This document shows, in pieces, positions 21,454-30,032 of a DNA stretch of 64,000 nucleotides. Each line of letters begins with the position of its first letter. The first letter of the stretch is position 1. Position numbers and translations under genes: made by a program. The stretch covers positions 1 through 64,000 of the forward strand of contig CAXBJB010000005.1 of the NCBI GenBank assembly GCA_963976055.1, read 5' to 3'. Origin of the DNA: UBA1479 sp963976055. Its GTDB lineage: Bacteria; Pseudomonadota; Alphaproteobacteria; Rhodospirillales; Casp-alpha2. The notes under the pieces were generated by a model, which worked only from the letters and a program-made list of their open reading frames with translations, ran no database searches and had not been told where the DNA came from.

Positions 21454-22227
21454 ATGACCGCCCAGACCGCCCCGAAGACATCGCCCCGACCGACCACCGC
21501 CGATGACGGCGAGGTTGCGCGTTTTCAAGCCATCGCCGACGAATGGTGGGACGCCAAGGGCAAGTTCCGCCCTCTTCACCGCATCAACCCGGTGCGCATC
21601 GCCTATATCCGTGACCGGGTGGCGGCCCATTTCGGCCTGGACGCGGGCAAGACGGCGCCGCTATCGGGCCTTACACTGCTCGACATCGGTTGCGGCGGCG
21701 GCCTGCTGGCCGAGCCCATGACCCGGCTGGGCGCCAGGGTCACGGGCATCGACGCCGGCGAAAAGAACGTCGCCGTGGCGAAACTGCACGCAGAGCAGAT
21801 GGGCCTGAACGTCGACTACCGCCACGTTCTGCCCGAAGATCTGGCCGGCCTGGGGCAGACCTACGACGTGGTTCTGAACATGGAGGTCGTCGAACATGTC
21901 GCCGACCTGGACGCCTTCCTGGCCGCCTCGGCCGGGCTGGTGCGGCCGGGCGGCTGCATGGTGGTGACGACCTTGAACCGCACGCTCAAGTCCCTGGCCT
22001 TGGCCAAGATCGGGGCCGAATATATCCTGCGCTGGCTGCCCGTGGGCACCCATGACTGGCGCAAGTTCGTGCGACCGTCGGAACTGGCGGAGGGGCTGGC
22101 AGCCCACGGCGTGCGGCTCGCTGATCTGGAGGGCATGGTGTTCAATCCCCTGAACGATACCTGGCGCCTGAACGCCAAAGATCTTGCCGTCAACTATCTG
22201 GCGTTCTGCATCAAGGACCCAAGTTAG
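21454..22227 (+). CDS. ubiG: Ubiquinone biosynthesis O-methyltransferase UbiG
   Basis: A 257-residue enzyme performing both O-methylations in ubiquinone synthesis at the inner membrane. SAM motif LLDIGCGGGLLAEPM (about 73-87), NMEVVEHVADL and the UbiG hallmark LPVGTHDWRKFVRPSEL are all seen. The ATG at 21454 is preceded by AAAGG; the in-frame extension to 21322 is not homologous. Divergent from lysC, an arrangement widely conserved in alphaproteobacteria. Confidence 0.95.
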   Translation: MTAQTAPKTSPRPTTADDGEVARFQAIADEWWDAKGKFRPLHRINPVRIAYIRDRVAAHFGLDAGKTAPLSGLTLLDIGCGGGLLAEPMTRLGARVTGIDAGEKNVAVAKLHAEQMGLNVDYRHVLPEDLAGLGQTYDVVLNMEVVEHVADLDAFLAASAGLVRPGGCMVVTTLNRTLKSLALAKIGAEYILRWLPVGTHDWRKFVRPSELAEGLAAHGVRLADLEGMVFNPLNDTWRLNAKDLAVNYLAFCIKDPS

Positions 22228-22313
22228 ACCTTTTTCGCGAAACATATCTGTCACATGCCGCCGCTAGGATGCGCCCGAGTGAGTTATCAACGGGGACATG
22301 GACGGGACGAGGA

Positions 22314-23825
22314 ATGTCGGAGCTGGCGGCTGTCAAAAGCCTGCGATATCGCTACGTCCTGGGACTGACGGCGATCGCCCTATTGGTCACGGCATCGTTC
22401 GTCGCCATGCATTTCATCATCGACAAGCAGTCGGACTACGCACATCTGATCTTCGTCGCCGGCGGCCAGAACGGGCAGGCCAACCGCATCGCCCATTTCG
22501 CCGGACAGATGGCCTTCGCCCAGGACGAATACGAATACGAGATTTCCCGCGCCCAATTGGGCCGCGCCGTCAACGCCATGCAGCGGGCACATCTGCTGCT
22601 GCTGACCGGCAACGCGCAAGCCGGCATTCCCCAGGTCATGACCGCGGACCTGGAAATCATTTATTTCGACAACACCGTCGGCCTGGACTTGGCGGTCAAC
22701 CGCTTCCTCGGCCATGCACGGGACATCTACACCATGCGGTTCGGCGATCTTCGGTTCAATACGTCATCCTACGTGTATCTGATCAACTACGGCCCGCATG
22801 TGCTGGAGCCGATGCTGAACTCCGCGGTCGAGGCCTATGAGGCCTTTTCCCGAAGCGCTATCGGGCGGATCAAACGGTTCGAAACAGGGCTGTGGATATG
22901 CGCTCTCCTGGCCCTTCTGACCGAGGCGTTGTTCATCTATCGCCCCCTTGAATCGAAGGTGCGCGCGACGGTTCTGGAACTGGAAACCAGGAACAACGAT
23001 CTGCGCCGCACCATCATGGACATCGCCCAGGCCCAGACCGCCATGGAGCGCCAGAAGGACCGCGCCGAGCGCGCCAATCGGGCAAAGACCGAATTCCTGT
23101 CCAACATGAGCCACGAATTGCGCACGCCGTTGAACGCCATCATCGGCTTTTCCAGCTCGCTCAAGGAAGGCGTCTACGGACCGCTTGCCAACGACCGGCA
23201 GGAGGAGTGCCTGCGCGACATCAACGTCTCCGGCAGCCACCTCCTGTCCCTCATCAACGACATCCTGGACCTGTCGGCGGCCGAGACCCAGCAACTGCAC
23301 CTGAGCGAAGCCGAGATCGACCTGAACCGGGTGGCCTTCGAAACCTTCCGCATGGTCGATGGCGACGTAGCGCGCAAAGGCATCCACCTGAGCGCCGACA
23401 TCGCACCCAACCTGCCCGGCCTGATCGCCGACGAACGGCGGATCAAACAAATCCTGCTGAACCTGTTGTCCAATGCGGTGAAGTTCACCGGCGCCGCCGG
23501 GCGGGTTACAGTCGAGGCCCTGCTGCTGGACGATGGCGGATTGCGCCTTGCCGTCGCCGACACGGGCATCGGCATGAATGCGGAGGAACTGGAAACAGCA
23601 CTGTCGCGGTTCGGGCAGGTCGGCCATACCATGACCCGCGACCATCAGGGCACGGGCCTCGGCCTGCCGCTCGCCATCGAGTTGGCGAAGACCCATGGCG
23701 CGACCACCGAGGTCGTCAGCACCAAGGGCAAGGGAACGCGCGTGATCGTCGATTTCCCGCCGTCCCGGGTGTCCGCCCAGATCGCACCGCAAAGCCCTTC
23801 GCTGCCGCGCCTGACCGTGGTGTGA
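22314..23825 (+). CDS. Membrane sensor histidine kinase
   Basis: A 503-residue two-component kinase. Membrane helices at about 16-36 and 205-225 enclose a periplasmic sensory region of about 170 residues with no recognised domain. A short coiled coil leads to the HisKA domain with phospho-acceptor His267 in NMSHELRTPLNAIIGFS. HATPase_c boxes follow: N box LLNLLSNAVKFT, G1 VADTGIGM, G2 GTGLGLPLA. There is no receiver domain and no response regulator next door, so its partner is elsewhere. An ATG at 22269 is an alternative start. The signal sensed cannot be told. Confidence 0.85.
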   Translation: MSELAAVKSLRYRYVLGLTAIALLVTASFVAMHFIIDKQSDYAHLIFVAGGQNGQANRIAHFAGQMAFAQDEYEYEISRAQLGRAVNAMQRAHLLLLTGNAQAGIPQVMTADLEIIYFDNTVGLDLAVNRFLGHARDIYTMRFGDLRFNTSSYVYLINYGPHVLEPMLNSAVEAYEAFSRSAIGRIKRFETGLWICALLALLTEALFIYRPLESKVRATVLELETRNNDLRRTIMDIAQAQTAMERQKDRAERANRAKTEFLSNMSHELRTPLNAIIGFSSSLKEGVYGPLANDRQEECLRDINVSGSHLLSLINDILDLSAAETQQLHLSEAEIDLNRVAFETFRMVDGDVARKGIHLSADIAPNLPGLIADERRIKQILLNLLSNAVKFTGAAGRVTVEALLLDDGGLRLAVADTGIGMNAEELETALSRFGQVGHTMTRDHQGTGLGLPLAIELAKTHGATTEVVSTKGKGTRVIVDFPPSRVSAQIAPQSPSLPRLTVV

Positions 23826-23981
23826 ACGCCGGGTCTTCTAGACCCAGCCCGCATTCGCTATCATCCTTTCCGGCACCTTCACGATCCCGCCCGCCCGGGC
23901 GCGCATCACCAAGGAACAAGAAACCAATCTGTTCGCGGACGGGACAACCCGCGCGCGGACGACCATGGGAGGACATCTGAC

Positions 23982-24860
23982 ATGAATTTGGGATACATCG
24001 GACTCGGCATGATGGGCGGCGCGCTGGCGCGACGGCTGATGCGGGAACACAAGTTGCGGGTGTTCGACCTGAACCGCGCGGCCGTCGACGGTTTCGCCGC
24101 CGAGGGCGCCCAGCCGGTCCAGGGCCCCGCGTCCCTGGCCCGTGAATGCGACATCATCCTGACCTGCCTACCGACCTCGACCGAGGTCCGCCAGGCGATC
24201 TTCGGCCCGGGCGGCCTGATCGAGGGGCTGGCACCCGGCAAGCTGATCGTCGATCAGACCACGGGCGATCCCAACGAAACCCGCGCCATGGCCGCGGACC
24301 TGGCGGAACAGGGCATCGGCCTGATCGACGCGCCCGTGTCCGGCGGCCCGCACGGGGCCGAGGCCGGTACCATCGCCATCATGGCCGGGGGGCCCAAGGA
24401 CCAGTTCGACAAGGTGCGGCCCTATCTGGAAACCATCAGCCCCAACATCTTCCACTGCGGCGACGTCGGCGCCGGGCACACCATGAAACTGGTCAACAAC
24501 GTGACCAGTGCGTCGATCCGCATCGCCACCTTCGAGGCCGTAACCATGGGCATGAAGAACGGGCTGAGCCTGGACACCATGATCGAGGTGCTGAGCAAGG
24601 GATCGGGGCAGAGCAACGCGTCCAAGATTTCCCTGGTCCGCATCCGCGACCATGCGCCGGGAACCTTCGCCATGGACCTGATGCACAAAGACGTGCGCCT
24701 GGCCTGTCAGCTCGGCAATGATTCCGGCGTGCCCATGATGGCGTCGAACCTGACGCGCGAGTTTTTCCAGGTCGGCATGCAGATGCTCGGCCCCAAGGCG
24801 AGCTGCGACGACATCATCAAGGTTCTGGAACGCAACGCCGGGATCTCGTTCACGGACTGA
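23982..24860 (+). CDS. NAD(P)-dependent beta-hydroxyacid dehydrogenase (HIBADH family)
   Basis: A 292-residue enzyme of the 3-hydroxyisobutyrate dehydrogenase / glyoxylate-succinic semialdehyde reductase family. The Rossmann motif GYIGLGMMGGALARRL is at the N-terminus, the substrate motif DAPVSGGPHGAEAGT is near 120, and the catalytic lysine sits in GHTMKLVNNV (near 170). Substrate could be hydroxyisobutyrate, tartronate semialdehyde or succinic semialdehyde; the sequence does not decide. Single gene, GGAGG ribosome site upstream. Confidence 0.85.
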   Translation: MNLGYIGLGMMGGALARRLMREHKLRVFDLNRAAVDGFAAEGAQPVQGPASLARECDIILTCLPTSTEVRQAIFGPGGLIEGLAPGKLIVDQTTGDPNETRAMAADLAEQGIGLIDAPVSGGPHGAEAGTIAIMAGGPKDQFDKVRPYLETISPNIFHCGDVGAGHTMKLVNNVTSASIRIATFEAVTMGMKNGLSLDTMIEVLSKGSGQSNASKISLVRIRDHAPGTFAMDLMHKDVRLACQLGNDSGVPMMASNLTREFFQVGMQMLGPKASCDDIIKVLERNAGISFTD

Positions 24861-24884
24861 CGTCCGCTGTCCGGGAATTCGCGG

Positions 24885-25316
24885 TCAGTTGTCGCGGCGC
24901 TGGGGGCGGTTCGGCAGGCGGAAGAATTCGATGCCTTCTTCCTCCAGCTCGGCGGCGTCATCGTCCGACGCTTCGCCGTAGATGCCGCGCTCGTCGGCAT
25001 CGCCGTAATGAATGGCGCGGGCTACGTCGGCGAACTGGTCGCCGACGTAGTCGAATTCCTGTTCAACATTGTCGCGCAGCTTGCCGACGGCGGTCAGGAT
25101 GCGCCGCGCGACCTCGTGCGCCTTGGCTTCGGCGAACTTGTCCGTGTTGGATGACTTGGCGATGCCCGGCGCCATCATCGCCTTGGTCACATCGACGTCG
25201 CCGCAATGGGGGCAGGTCACCTGCTGGCGCTTGACCTGACGCTCGTAACCGGCGCCGTCACGGAACCAGGCGTCGAATTCATGGTCCTGGCTGCAAATCA
25301 GTCGATAGCGGATCAT
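24885..25316 (-). CDS. DUF1178 family zinc-ribbon protein
   Basis: A 143-residue member of DUF1178, conserved in alpha- and betaproteobacteria. It has the family start MIRYRLICSQDHEFDAWF, a CPHCG half zinc ribbon near 35, and the conserved AMMAPGIAKS. The C-terminus is acidic. The function is unknown. In many alphaproteobacteria this gene directly follows a nitrilase-family gene and grxC; here those are 5 kb away. Confidence 0.85.
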   Translation of the reverse strand: MIRYRLICSQDHEFDAWFRDGAGYERQVKRQQVTCPHCGDVDVTKAMMAPGIAKSSNTDKFAEAKAHEVARRILTAVGKLRDNVEQEFDYVGDQFADVARAIHYGDADERGIYGEASDDDAAELEEEGIEFFRLPNRPQRRDN

Positions 25317-25485
25317 CGCTCGGGCTCTTTCTGTGCCGACGACCCCGGATTTCTCATAAAGTCATGAAGAAAGGCGGATTTCGGGGCCGATCGCGCCTGT
25401 TATAGGCGTTTTGACCCCTGAAACATAGTATGAAACGCTTAACAAAACCCGAATCGCCACGGCCCGGAACTCCTGGAAACGCCCC

Positions 25486-26097
25486 ATGTCAGACACCCCC
25501 CATCACCTGAAATTCAAGGCACCCTCGACCTGGGTGACCCGGTTCGCGCCTCTGGTGGCCATGGACGGCCCCGCGGGTGGCAGGGTGCTCGATCTCGCCG
25601 CCGGCGGCGGCCGGCACGCCCGCCATTTCCTGGAGCGGGGCCATCCGGTCACAGTGGCGGACAAGGATGTTTCGGCGCTGGCCGACCTGGCCCGCGACAC
25701 GCGGGCCGAAGTCGTGGAGATCGACCTGGAGGACGGCAGCCCCTGGCCCTTCCCGCCCAATGCCTTCTCTGGCATCGTGGTCAGCAACTATCTGTTCCGT
25801 CCGCATATCGACGGCCTGCTCGGATCGCTGGCCCCCGGCGGCGTGCTGCTGTACGAGACTTTCGCCCGCGGCAACGAAACCTTCGGGCGGCCGCGCAATC
25901 CGGACCATCTGTTGAAATCGGGCGAACTGCTGGACCTGGTCCGAGGGCGGCTGCAGGTCGTCGCCTATGAACACGGGCAGACCGACGAAGCGCCGCCCGG
26001 CGTGAAACAACGTATCTGCGCCGTCAACGACCTGGGCCTGTCAACCCGCGACGACGGCGAGCCGGCGCCCCATCCCCTGGCACCCTCAAATTCCTAG
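25486..26097 (+). CDS. Class I SAM-dependent methyltransferase
   Basis: A 203-residue small methyltransferase. The SAM-binding motif is VLDLAAGGGRHARHFLERGHPVT (shortened to a GGGGR-type loop, about 30-50), with acidic residue VADKD after the second strand, resembling TehB/Methyltransf_25 members. Conserved YETFARGNETFGRP near 125 is typical of a widespread proteobacterial group without assigned substrate. Stand-alone gene, convergent with the LysR gene 14 bases away. Confidence 0.78.
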   Translation: MSDTPHHLKFKAPSTWVTRFAPLVAMDGPAGGRVLDLAAGGGRHARHFLERGHPVTVADKDVSALADLARDTRAEVVEIDLEDGSPWPFPPNAFSGIVVSNYLFRPHIDGLLGSLAPGGVLLYETFARGNETFGRPRNPDHLLKSGELLDLVRGRLQVVAYEHGQTDEAPPGVKQRICAVNDLGLSTRDDGEPAPHPLAPSNS

Positions 26098-26111
26098 GAT
26101 GCCCGCCCGCA

Positions 26112-27008
26112 TCAGGAACCAAAATCCTCAAGATGGCGGTGCAACAGGTCGGTAAACGCCGCAGCACGCTCACCCAGCGGCCGGGCCGCCGGGAACATCG
26201 CCTTCAATTCATACGTTACCGCCGGGCGGAACGGGCGCAGCACCACGCCGCGCCCTTCGTGGGCCCGCGCCGTCAGCGGGTCAAGCACGCCGACACCGAC
26301 TCCGTCGGCGATCAGCGGGCAAAGCGACGCCGAGAACGAGGATTCGAACACCACGTTCACGGAGATGCCCGCCGCGTCCAAGCAGGCCATGAACTGTTGC
26401 TGCAGGCGGCTGTAGTCGGACAACACCAGAAGCGGCACGCCGTCCAGGTCCTTGGGCCCGATTGCCGTTTTCGCAGCCAGCGCATGGCCGTCGGGCAGGA
26501 CGCAGACCGCCTCGTGCACGGGCAGGGCGCGGGTCACGACGCCGGGGGCGTCTGCCGGCACCACGGCGACGCCCAGATCGCATTGCTGCATGGCGACCAG
26601 ATCGAGCACCTCGGGCGAGGTTCCCGTCTTCAAGGACAAGGCGACCCCCGGCCAAGCCGCGTGAAAGGCACGGATCACCGGCGGCAGACAGAAGAACGAC
26701 GGCGCGACCGAGGCGGCGATGCGCAATTCCCCCTGGCGGCGCTGACGCAATTCCGCCGCCGCCCGGGCGACCCGGTCGAGGCCGTGAAAGCTGCGTTCGA
26801 CCTCGCGGAACAGGGCCACGGCGTCGGGCGTCGCGATCACTCGCCCGGCCGCGCGCTCGAACAGGGGCAGGCCGATTTCCGCCTCCAGGTCCCGAATCAG
26901 GCGGCTGACCGCCGGCTGGGAGATACCCATCAGCCCCCCGGCGGCGGTCATGCTGCCGGTCTGGAACACGGCGCGGAAGGCTTCGACCTGTCGCAGATTG
27001 AGGTGCAT
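26112..27008 (-). CDS. LysR family transcriptional regulator
   Basis: A 298-residue LTTR. The N-terminal winged helix-turn-helix (LNLRQVEAFRAVFQTGSMTA, then GISQPAVSRLIRDLE) is followed by the periplasmic-binding-like effector domain from about 90. The ATG at 27008 fits family N-termini; an upstream extension to 27071 runs through the promoter region. Divergent from a TauD-like dioxygenase with 146 bases between, so control of that gene is expected. The effector is unknown. Confidence 0.88.
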   Translation of the reverse strand: MHLNLRQVEAFRAVFQTGSMTAAGGLMGISQPAVSRLIRDLEAEIGLPLFERAAGRVIATPDAVALFREVERSFHGLDRVARAAAELRQRRQGELRIAASVAPSFFCLPPVIRAFHAAWPGVALSLKTGTSPEVLDLVAMQQCDLGVAVVPADAPGVVTRALPVHEAVCVLPDGHALAAKTAIGPKDLDGVPLLVLSDYSRLQQQFMACLDAAGISVNVVFESSFSASLCPLIADGVGVGVLDPLTARAHEGRGVVLRPFRPAVTYELKAMFPAARPLGERAAAFTDLLHRHLEDFGS

Positions 27009-27023
27009 GGCAATGACAGTCCA

Positions 27024-27054
27024 TAATATTTTGTTATAAGTAGCTAATATTTTG
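27024..27054. promoter_or_regulatory. Direct-repeat operator in the LysR/dioxygenase gap
   Basis: TAATATTTTG occurs at 27024-27033 and again at 27045-27054, a perfect 10-bp direct repeat with a 21-bp period, equal to two helical turns. The surrounding 45 bases are strongly AT-rich in a GC-rich genome. LysR tetramers bind two sites on one face of DNA, so this is a good candidate recognition/activation site pair for the divergent genes. Confidence 0.5.
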
Positions 27055-27154
27055 AATTCGACATTATCCAATGGGCCCTGTCAAATCGAACCCATCGCCA
27101 ACCCCGCGAAGACGGGCGCGGCATTGGGGAAACCGCCAATCCAAGGAGCCTGCC

Positions 27155-28045
27155 ATGGCCGTCACCGTTAAGCAGTTGCATCCCACCTTCGTGGGTGAGG
27201 TTCAGGACATCGACCTGTCGAAACCCATGAACGACGCCACCTTCGCCGAGGTCCAGGCCGCCATCGACGCCAACGCCGTGCTGATCTTCCACGGACCGAC
27301 CCTGGACGAGGATGCGCAGGCCGCCTTCGCCGAACGGTTCGGGCCGCTCTACGCCGACAACCGGCTGCTCAAGACCGGTCTCAAGGATCGCATCGGGCCC
27401 AAGCTGGTCGATATCTCGAATCTGAACGAAAACAACGAAACCATGGACCGCGCCGACCGCCGCCGGATGTTCGGTCTAGCCAACCAGTTATGGCACACGG
27501 ATGCCTCGTTCAAGAAGGTGACGGCGAAGTATTCCCTGCTGCACGCCCATACGGTGGTGCCCGAAGGCGGCGAGACCCAGTTCGCCGACATGCGCGCCGC
27601 CTATGACGCCCTGCCGCAAAAGATGAAGGACCGGATCGAGGGCCTGGTGGCCGAGCACTGCATCGCCACCTCGCGCGCCCAATTGGGCTTCACCGAATTT
27701 TCCGACGACGAGCGCAAGGCCCTGCCGCCGGTTCATCACGGCTTGGTCCGCGTGCATCCGGCGACCGGGCGCAAGGCGCTCTATCTCGCGTCCCACGCGT
27801 CGCACATTGTCAGCATGCCCCTGCCCGAGGGTCGCATGCTGATCCGCGACCTGATGGAGCACGCGACCCAGCCGCAGTTCGTCCATACCCATACCTGGCA
27901 GGTCGGCGATGTGGTGATCTGGGACAACCGCTGCACCATGCATCGGGCTCGGCCCTACGACCTGGATGCCTATCGCCGCGACATGCGCCGCGCCACGGTC
28001 ATGGACCCGGACTACATGGAAAACGCCGTCCAGAAGACCGCGTAA
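27155..28045 (+). CDS. TauD/TfdA family 2-oxoglutarate-dependent dioxygenase
   Basis: A 296-residue Fe(II)/2OG oxygenase. Iron ligands are H and D in NQLWHTDASF (about 110-119) and the distal His in IWDNRCTMHRARPYDL, where the Arg binds 2-oxoglutarate. Overall closest in pattern to TfdA/alkylsulfatase-like members such as 2,4-D dioxygenase homologues, but such assignments are unreliable. AAGGAG sits properly before the ATG at 27155. Likely controlled by the divergent LysR. Confidence 0.87.
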   Translation: MAVTVKQLHPTFVGEVQDIDLSKPMNDATFAEVQAAIDANAVLIFHGPTLDEDAQAAFAERFGPLYADNRLLKTGLKDRIGPKLVDISNLNENNETMDRADRRRMFGLANQLWHTDASFKKVTAKYSLLHAHTVVPEGGETQFADMRAAYDALPQKMKDRIEGLVAEHCIATSRAQLGFTEFSDDERKALPPVHHGLVRVHPATGRKALYLASHASHIVSMPLPEGRMLIRDLMEHATQPQFVHTHTWQVGDVVIWDNRCTMHRARPYDLDAYRRDMRRATVMDPDYMENAVQKTA

Positions 28046-28139
28046 TCCGTCAATTCCCCACCAAAATGCGCCACCGGGCCGGATTCAGTTCCGGCCCGGT
28101 GGCCGCGTTCGTTAGTTGCATGGTAACTTCCTTGATGGC

Positions 28140-28790
28140 ATGATCGGGGCAATTAAGGAATTTTGGGGACCAAAAGGGGCTTCCGGGGACTTGGCAATAT
28201 CCGCAGCGAAATCTTGGAAACGGCATCTGATGGCGGCGGCCGGTGTGGCCACGCTGGCCGTTGTCGCGTTTGCCCCCCAGTCGGCGAACGCCGCCTGCGC
28301 CCCGACCGACGACTTCACCGATATCCGCCTGCCCACGACCTGCCTGAGCGCGCAGGAGAGCCAAGCCGTTCAGATGCGCATGTTCCGCGCCGAGCTGGCC
28401 GTGGCCGCCCTTAGCTGCCAGCAGCAATCCCAGTACAACACCGTGGTGACCCGTCATCAGGACGAACTGGTCCGCGAAGGCCGCGCGCTACGCACCATTT
28501 TTCAGCGCATCTACCGCGCCGGAGCGGAACGGGAACTGAACCGTTTCATCACTCATCTGGCCAATCGAGCGTCCTTGAAACGCCTGACGCAGCCGACCTA
28601 TTGCCAGACCATGGCCCGTGTGTTCCGCGAAGCCCAGGCCCAGCCGCGCCAGGGTCTATTGGCCTATGTCCAGGGCGGGCCGGCGACCGCCTCCGTAATG
28701 GCGGCGGTCACGCCGCCGCCCGACGCAGGAGCCCTGGCGGCCATGGATACCGCCGCCGGCAAGTCCGGGAAGCCCGTCCTCGACGACTGA
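28140..28790 (+). CDS. Uncharacterised secreted protein
   Basis: About 216 residues, not recognised. A signal peptide is evident: basic KSWKRH, then a hydrophobic core MAAAGVATLAVVAFAP and an ANA cleavage site, so the mature protein starts about residue 44 with ACAPTDDF. Four cysteines are spread over the mature part (ACAP, TTCLS, LSCQQ, TYCQT), which suggests two disulfides. The middle is helical and rich in Arg and Gln; the tail is Pro/Ala-rich. The start is uncertain: ATG 28140, TTG 28191 and ATG 28230 are all possible. A clear intrinsic terminator follows. Confidence 0.6.
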   Translation: MIGAIKEFWGPKGASGDLAISAAKSWKRHLMAAAGVATLAVVAFAPQSANAACAPTDDFTDIRLPTTCLSAQESQAVQMRMFRAELAVAALSCQQQSQYNTVVTRHQDELVREGRALRTIFQRIYRAGAERELNRFITHLANRASLKRLTQPTYCQTMARVFREAQAQPRQGLLAYVQGGPATASVMAAVTPPPDAGALAAMDTAAGKSGKPVLDD

Positions 28791-28835
28791 GGAAAGAACG
28801 ACCGAGGCAAGCAGAAAAAACCCACCCCATCGCAA

Positions 28836-28858
28836 GCTGCCCAACGGGCGGCTTTTTT
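28836..28858 (+). terminator. Rho-independent terminator
   Basis: GCTGCCC (28836-28842), loop AAC, GGGCGGC (28846-28852) and six T. It ends the secreted-protein gene; the T tract overlaps the stop codon of the convergent OmpA-family gene. Confidence 0.85.
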
Positions 28859-29933
28859 ATTTGCTGAGAATGATCTCGACGCGCCGGTTCTGCGGCTCGC
28901 GCACGCCGTCCGGTGTCTGCACCAGGGGCTCGCGCTCGCCCTTCCAGCGCACGACGATCTCGCGCGCGGGAATGCCCAGACGGGCCAATTCGCCCATCAC
29001 CGCCTCGGCGCGGCGCTTGGACAGACGCAGGTTATAGGCGTCCGTGCCCGAACGGTCGGCATGGCCCGTGGTTTCGATGCGAGTCACGGTCATGGTTTTG
29101 GTATTGGCTGCGGCGGCCTTGATGATCGCCTGGGCATCGGCGGTCAGATCCGCCTTGTCCCAGTCGAAGAACACCAGATAATTGCGCGGCGCTTCCGGCG
29201 CCGGAGCGGGTTTCGCTACAGGCGCGGGCGCGGGGGCCTGCACGGGAACGGGCTTGGGTTCGGCAACCGGCATGGGCTTCGGCGCACCGAAGGACCAGCG
29301 CAGGCCGACCATGATGCGGTGTTCACCCGAATCGGAATCCACATCGATGCCGGAATCGGTGCGCAGATCGCGGTCCATGGCGCCGACATAGCGGTATTCC
29401 GAGAACAGGCCCAGCTGATCGTCGATCTTATAGGTCACACCGGCGATGCCCTGGTAGGCGAACACATGATCGCTTTTCGTGATGCGCGAGCCGCCGACCG
29501 GCGACAGGTCGTTGGAATCGATCACAGCGGCACCGACACCGGCGCCGACATAAGGCGTCCATCGGGAGTTCGTCTTGAAATCGTAGAGGCCGTTGAACAT
29601 CAGGCCGAACATGGAGGTTTCGCCCGACCCGTTGGTGCCGGAGAACGAATCCACGTTGGAATTACTGTAGGAAAGTTCCGCCTCACCGCGCCAGTTGTCG
29701 GAGAATGTGGTGCCCAACGCGATGGCGCCGGCGAACCCCGGGTCCGATTCCTGTGTGGTATTGACGCCCGCGCCCGTCAGATCCCAGTCGCGCGGCTGGG
29801 TCACCCCGAGCGCGCCAGAGACATAGGGCCCGGGCGACTGCGCCTGGGCGGTTCCGGTTACAGCAAAGGCCGCGAGCGCCATGGCGCCGGCGGCGAGAAT
29901 CTTTCTGAGTTGGTACACGGTCATCCTAAGCAT
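28857..29933 (-). CDS. OmpA family protein with N-terminal beta-barrel
   Basis: A 358-residue outer-membrane protein. Signal peptide (about 1-32, ending AQAQ), an eight-stranded OmpA/OmpX-like barrel (about 35-205, with alternating aromatic strands such as YKIDDQLGLFSEYRYVG), a Pro/Ala/Val hinge (about 215-245) and an OmpA peptidoglycan-binding domain (about 250-358). The latter holds ETTGHADRSGTDAYNLRLS and the PQNRRVEI motif; its Asp and Arg bind diaminopimelate. It should tether the outer membrane to the wall. Two close in-frame ATGs (29933, 29924) are possible starts. Confidence 0.9.
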   Translation of the reverse strand: MLRMTVYQLRKILAAGAMALAAFAVTGTAQAQSPGPYVSGALGVTQPRDWDLTGAGVNTTQESDPGFAGAIALGTTFSDNWRGEAELSYSNSNVDSFSGTNGSGETSMFGLMFNGLYDFKTNSRWTPYVGAGVGAAVIDSNDLSPVGGSRITKSDHVFAYQGIAGVTYKIDDQLGLFSEYRYVGAMDRDLRTDSGIDVDSDSGEHRIMVGLRWSFGAPKPMPVAEPKPVPVQAPAPAPVAKPAPAPEAPRNYLVFFDWDKADLTADAQAIIKAAAANTKTMTVTRIETTGHADRSGTDAYNLRLSKRRAEAVMGELARLGIPAREIVVRWKGEREPLVQTPDGVREPQNRRVEIILSK

Positions 29934-30032
29934 GCAATTGTATGTCGAATGGATATCGAGCTGATAGGCAGTATAACCGATCTACCGTTGCCGCGCTGCA
30001 ACAAATGCAAAATTTTTGAACACGGCGGCCGT

